The notes under the pieces are model-generated. The model was given only the letters and a program-made list of their open reading frames with translations. It was not told the DNA's origin and searched no databases. The translations under genes were made by a program, and so were the position numbers. From positions 992,001 to 1,056,000 of the forward strand of contig WJXW01000017.1 in NCBI GenBank assembly GCA_015832175.1: DNA of 64,000 bases, written 5' to 3'. Shown here in pieces: positions 60,201-64,000 of this stretch. Every line of letters starts with the position of its first letter. The first letter of the stretch is position 1. This stretch comes from Paraphaeosphaeria minitans. Its lineage: Eukaryota > Ascomycota > Dothideomycetes > Pleosporales > Didymosphaeriaceae.

Positions 60201-60333
60201 GATAGAAACGACACACTCCATTCCCGTTGGGCTGTCTCCATGATGTTCCGCCGCCTCGACCACGCCAACTGCTCCCTCCACGCGACCCACCCCCAAATCC
60301 CACCTTGCCTCGTCGGTTGCTTGAGTGAATCAT
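54278..60333 (-). CDS. CCCH and NFX1-type zinc-finger SF1 helicase (ZNFX1/Hrr1/SAD-3-like)
   Basis: The coding sequence is complement(54278..54400, 54453..58206, 58256..60333), 1984 residues in three exons. Residues 41-60 form a CCCH finger (C-x8-C-x5-C-x3-H) after a Gly/Arg-rich start. A UPF1-like SF1 helicase follows: Walker A GPPGTGKS near 659, PIVVICYTNHALDQF across intron 1, CEEAGEVMEPH, GDHEQLRPQ, RRMRPEIS, NFQGEEAKVIIVSLVRS and TNRINVLLSRAQ. Then come a series of NFX1-type Cys fingers. The end, after a 52-nt intron, is ECGMPMQLARCPECGAPIGG and stops at 54278; missing that intron gives a false 150-residue tail. Relatives act in small-RNA silencing (fission yeast Hrr1, Neurospora SAD-3, worm ZNFX-1). 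The role here is inference. Confidence 0.94.
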
Positions 60334-61639
60334 AGCTGAGGTAAACGGGGAAATGCGCAATGCGCTCAGAGATTCAGCTTGGTGTATGTTCTTAATGACG
60401 AGAGTGAGGGTTTTGGGATTTCGGGCCCTTTCACAGGTGAGAAACTGGGATGGCGATGAACAGGCAGCAGTATAAGGCTCGATATGCATGCCCAAATTGA
60501 TCCAAAGATATGACACCTATAGGATACGGTCTATCCAATTTGTCTGTTCTCATTGGAGATCTGATGCATGAAGATCCCACTACAGTGGTACGAGGTTGAC
60601 GAATGGCGCAAGTACACGGTTGCGCAGCCTCGAAAACAAATTCCTCGGATAAGAAGCGACAGCCATGTGTGTACGAAAAGCTGCAGTTTGGCGATTTACA
60701 TACAGCATGTTAGCTGAGACGGGCAATTTCAAGGCTACAAGAGTGAAACTTTGATGCAGAGGAACCATCTGAAATCTATTACTGATGTGCCTGCAAGATA
60801 AGGATGGGACGTCGAGTCGGGATTCATTGTCGCACGACATGTCTTCCCCGCCATGTCCACGATCCAACCAATGATATGCACCTGGGCGATGAGACTGCAA
60901 AGGTTGTACTTCTGCTCCCAGCGACCTTTTCAATGCCATTTTCTGGTAGTAGAAACAGTGTTCTGTTCGCCAAATTACAAATGAGCCTAGCAGATGGAAG
61001 GACGGGATCAAGAAATCTGTTCTCATATCCACCACTTCGCGTCCATATCAATTACCTCGCGTAGTGCCCTATCCCCTCACTTCGCGAAAAGCCACACCCC
61101 CCAATCACCTCCCCTACATCACACCCACCCTCTCCAACGAGCCAGACCATTCCTTCACACCAGAAAGCAGCAGCCTACATCCATCAGCCCCCCACTCCCC
61201 TTCTCACACGTCCCCATCCACCATCTCGTCCTCCCAATCGCGAGCCCCCGGAACCCAGCCCGAATGCCTACCTAGAAAGCAATTTCGAAATCTCTGTGTT
61301 GCAACTTGCTACTGTTATTCTACCCCACTTGCATCTACAGTAATTTTGTTTTCCACTCCGTTGCTTTCTTTCCCTACTAATACTACCCGATTCGTTACGC
61401 CATCCGGCCCCAAATGATCAGGTCTACCTACCTACACGTCTTATCACGCGCACTCGCAATGCCGATACCTCGTGCCGATATCACGAAAAAGCAACACAAG
61501 AGGTAGATAGCTATCCTGGCGCACAGTAATCCTCGAATGTCTACTAGCCCAGCATTCCCCCATATATACACAACACCTACATCAACGGTATCGCCAGAAA
61601 AGCACACACACACACACACTTGGCGCAGAATACGTCCTA
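60334..61639. other. Intergenic region between helicase and APSES gene
   Basis: This holds the helicase promoter and the 3' end of the APSES gene, both minus strand. The 151-codon minus frame at 60580-61035 shows no domain. A short ACACACAC run lies near 61603-61619. Confidence 0.4.
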
Positions 61640-64000
61640 TCACACCTCCACGCCCTCGACCTTCCTCAGAAACTCCTTCACCCGCCCCACATCGGCGCCC
61701 TCGAGCGGATCGCTATCCAGCGCCTGCACTAACAAGTCCAGCACGCTGTCCACTCTGTCCTCGTCTACCTTTGTGCATAGCGAAACAACCTTTCGGTACA
61801 TGACTTCCAGCTGCCCATTCTTCTCCTTCAGCATGCTGCTCCGCTCCGCCAGTTTGCTGTTGATCTTGGTGTACACCTCCAGCTTGCTCCTCAGCGTCGG
61901 TATACTCGGCAAATTCGCCAATGTGTTCATGTTCGTCTGCGTGAGGAAGGCTGCGTCTGCAGGGAGCGGCGTATTGAGATATGAGGGTCCATCAGAGGCT
62001 TTGCGGATGAGGTGACCACCTGCGACAAGGAGTTGAAGGGGAAGATCTGACGCGGAAATGGCTAGGTTTGATCCTTCGATGTCGGCGTACCCAATCTGTC
62101 GCTTTTCTCGGAGGTTTGCGTCTGTGGAGACGGCAAGGCTCTTGCGTTGAAGGTCAACCCACCGTTTGAGATTCGATACACGCTTTGCGCGGTCCTGCCT
62201 GGCCCGCATGCGCGCTCTTATAACCTCTAATCTTTGCTGTTCTGTTTTCTGAAGTGCAGAAAGCTGGGCTATGGCTTCGTTGGTGCGGTCGATGTTGTCT
62301 TGCTTTAGGCGGGCTTCTTGGGTGAATTGCATGCTCGCGCTTTGTAATATGCCGCTCATCACTACGTGCGTTAGTACCGGAAAACATACGAATATTGGAG
62401 AAAACCTACGCGGCTGTATCTCCCGGCTGGTTTCCTCCACCTTGCTGATCGGCGCCTTTCCCTTGCTGGGACTGCTGATGGTCGTGGGGAGGTCGGCATC
62501 GGCATCACTCCCAACACCAAAGTCGATGGGTCGCGTGCCCTTGTGGTTCGGTATTGTGGGGTCGGCTTGAACCTCCATTAGCTGTGAAATGATATTGCGG
62601 TTCCCGATTCTTGCTGCGAGGTTCAACGCTGTATTGCCAGCCTTATCCCGAGCATTCACCATGTCCTGCATGAACCGCATCAGGCCGATGGGTTTTGCGT
62701 AGTTGCCGGTGCCTTCATACGCTGACTGACTGGCGCCGATGTTACTTCGTACCAGATACTCCAGAAGTGCTTCTAGATAATATTTGCTTGAGGCGGCTCG
62801 GCCTTTGATGGCGCATGTGACTGCAATATGGTGCAAGATGGTCCGTCCCTGGGCATCGCGCAGCTCGATAAGGGGTGCGAGTATCTCCAGCGTCTCCGGG
62901 AAGCAGCTGTGATCAAGACTATTATTCACTGAGACAGCGCTCATCAGTGGTGTCTGACCGGCCGCGTTTCCTCTAAACATGTTTGCGCCCTTGGAAACAA
63001 GAAGGCGCATCAGAGACACACGAGCCAGTGTAGCCGCCCAGTGCAACGCAGTATTCGAGCTGTTATCAATCGGCATATCGAGATCAGTTCCGGAAAGGTG
63101 TAGTATGGCGGGATGGTTGGTAAAGTCGGTTCTTGACTGGTCGGCGAATAGATCGGTCAACATGGCCTGTTTCTCTTCGGAAATCTTGTCGCTGGGATGA
63201 GGTAACGGTGGGAGCGCGGCGGATACATCGCCATCGGGAGTGGTCACGGGCAGGCCTGTCTGGTAGAAAGACTCGTTCGGCTCGGTGGGGGAGCCATGAT
63301 GTTGCATGATTACTTCTCCCCCGTTAGGCTGCGACTGCGAGAAGGAGTCTTCCTGCGACGGCCGCATCCTTTTCCGGGGCGGCTCCTGAATGTCATCCAC
63401 GCCGGTGCCATACGCAGAGTCGGTATGACCGTTGGCAGGTCCAAAACTGCGCTCAGATGTCATACTTTGGACGCTCTGTTGGCTGCTTGCGCGGAACGAA
63501 TCCTGGCTTCCCATAGGGGCCTGGGGCGGGCGGCCCATGGATCTGCGGCCTTGCGAAGAGCTGGCGGGGCGCGGGGGTGCAGGTGAGTTTAGCCTGGCCA
63601 CTTTGTTCATGGCAGCGAGCGCACTCGTGGCTGTGGAGGAGATGTTGGAGAAGAAAGTGCCGCCGACGCTCGGACCGCCAGGGCGGCCGTCGATGCTCTG
63701 GGTGTAGAAGCGCTTTCGGTTTGCAGCCATGGCCTGCTCCTTGGTGGGGGTTTCGATTCCCTGGCCTTGGTTCCCGTCTGCACTGACGTCGTGGTCCAGC
63801 AGCGGGCGGAGAATGTCCTCGACACCGTACTGGCGGCAGAACTCCCTCCCACGACGGTAGTTGATCCAAGTGCCCTGGTACTTCCCGTAGCCGCCCTGGA
63901 CCTTTTCGTGCTCGCCGACCAATATCTCCTTCTCGAGCACCTTTGTGCGCTTGCCCTTGTCGACGCCTGCGACCTTGAGGATCTGGGTCGCGTTCAGCCA
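61640..64000 (-). CDS. MBP1: APSES/ankyrin cell-cycle transcription factor, Mbp1/Res type (5' partial)
   Basis: The visible part is complement(61640..62361, 62410..64000), 770 residues; the gene continues past the right edge. The first residues, WLNATQILKVAGVDKGKRTK, belong to the APSES (KilA-N-like) DNA-binding domain, followed by VQGGYGKYQGTWINYRRGRE and VEDILRPLLDHD. After a disordered region come ankyrin repeats (SNTALHWAATLARVSLMRLL, GQTPLMSAVSVNNS, GRTILHHIAVT, GNTALNLAARIGNRNIISQL). A coiled-coil region and a conserved C-terminus follow the 48-nt intron. The family binds MCB/SCB elements and, with Swi6-like partners, drives G1/S transcription. DNA binding plus ankyrins fits the Mbp1/Res class rather than Swi6. 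The N-terminal start is outside the window. Confidence 0.95.
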   Translation of the reverse strand, partial: WLNATQILKVAGVDKGKRTKVLEKEILVGEHEKVQGGYGKYQGTWINYRRGREFCRQYGVEDILRPLLDHDVSADGNQGQGIETPTKEQAMAANRKRFYTQSIDGRPGGPSVGGTFFSNISSTATSALAAMNKVARLNSPAPPRPASSSQGRRSMGRPPQAPMGSQDSFRASSQQSVQSMTSERSFGPANGHTDSAYGTGVDDIQEPPRKRMRPSQEDSFSQSQPNGGEVIMQHHGSPTEPNESFYQTGLPVTTPDGDVSAALPPLPHPSDKISEEKQAMLTDLFADQSRTDFTNHPAILHLSGTDLDMPIDNSSNTALHWAATLARVSLMRLLVSKGANMFRGNAAGQTPLMSAVSVNNSLDHSCFPETLEILAPLIELRDAQGRTILHHIAVTCAIKGRAASSKYYLEALLEYLVRSNIGASQSAYEGTGNYAKPIGLMRFMQDMVNARDKAGNTALNLAARIGNRNIISQLMEVQADPTIPNHKGTRPIDFGVGSDADADLPTTISSPSKGKAPISKVEETSREIQPRRFSPIFVCFPVLTHVVMSGILQSASMQFTQEARLKQDNIDRTNEAIAQLSALQKTEQQRLEVIRARMRARQDRAKRVSNLKRWVDLQRKSLAVSTDANLREKRQIGYADIEGSNLAISASDLPLQLLVAGGHLIRKASDGPSYLNTPLPADAAFLTQTNMNTLANLPSIPTLRSKLEVYTKINSKLAERSSMLKEKNGQLEVMYRKVVSLCTKVDEDRVDSVLDLLVQALDSDPLEGADVGRVKEFLRKVEGVEV

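Noticed and set aside
60580..61035. 151-codon minus-strand frame
   Set aside because: No domain, no family, unremarkable composition; probably part of the helicase leader region.

Overview
The window looks like a filamentous ascomycete (Pezizomycotina) chromosome segment, possibly Dothideomycetes; the class is inference. It is eukaryotic: 14 of the protein genes are split by short introns of about 45-160 nt with GT..AG ends and CTAAC/CTRAC-like branch sequences. Every recognised gene has a fungal family match: an Arh1-type reductase, ubiquitin-eL40 fusion, Rrn7, eIF5A, Cog3, Ach1, Avl9, Hog1, a group III G-alpha subunit, an ABCC transporter, an NFX1-type helicase and an Mbp1-type APSES factor. 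No tRNA, rRNA, CRISPR array, bacterial operon or autonomous transposon ORF was found.

Layout. 0-1.8 kb: no confident gene, one 32-bp minisatellite. 1.8-7.6 kb: a four-TM protein, mitochondrial NADPH:adrenodoxin-type reductase, and a small cysteine-free secreted protein. 7.6-9.5 kb: a gene graveyard with a decayed SRPK-like kinase interrupted by a MITE-like element. 9.6-26.8 kb: a gene-dense housekeeping block (palmitoyl-protein thioesterase, ribosomal-L1-domain nucleolar protein, FHA protein, ubiquitin-L40, Rrn7, eIF5A, Cog3, acetyl-CoA hydrolase/transferase). 26.8-32.5 kb: a gene-poor accessory stretch with two intact and one broken copy of a small Cys/His-rich, Lys/Glu-rich family that I do not recognise, plus diverged direct duplications and gene fossils. 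32.5-42.6 kb: a Ure2-like glutathione S-transferase, Avl9, Hog1 and a G-alpha subunit; the last two are divergent across a 2.7-kb simple-repeat-rich spacer. 42.6-48 kb: a low-complexity spacer with one small unknown gene. 48-64 kb: an ABCC transporter, a 1984-residue CCCH/NFX1 RNA-helicase-like protein, and an Mbp1-type factor cut by the right edge.

These genes do not form a pathway cluster. Themes recur: stress and nutrient signalling (Hog1, G-alpha), G1/S control (Mbp1 type, FHA protein), ribosome and translation supply (L1-domain protein, Rrn7, ubiquitin-L40, eIF5A) and secretory traffic (Cog3, Avl9). Exon joins below were derived by eye and checked for reading-phase closure and family conservation; no alignment or expression data were available.
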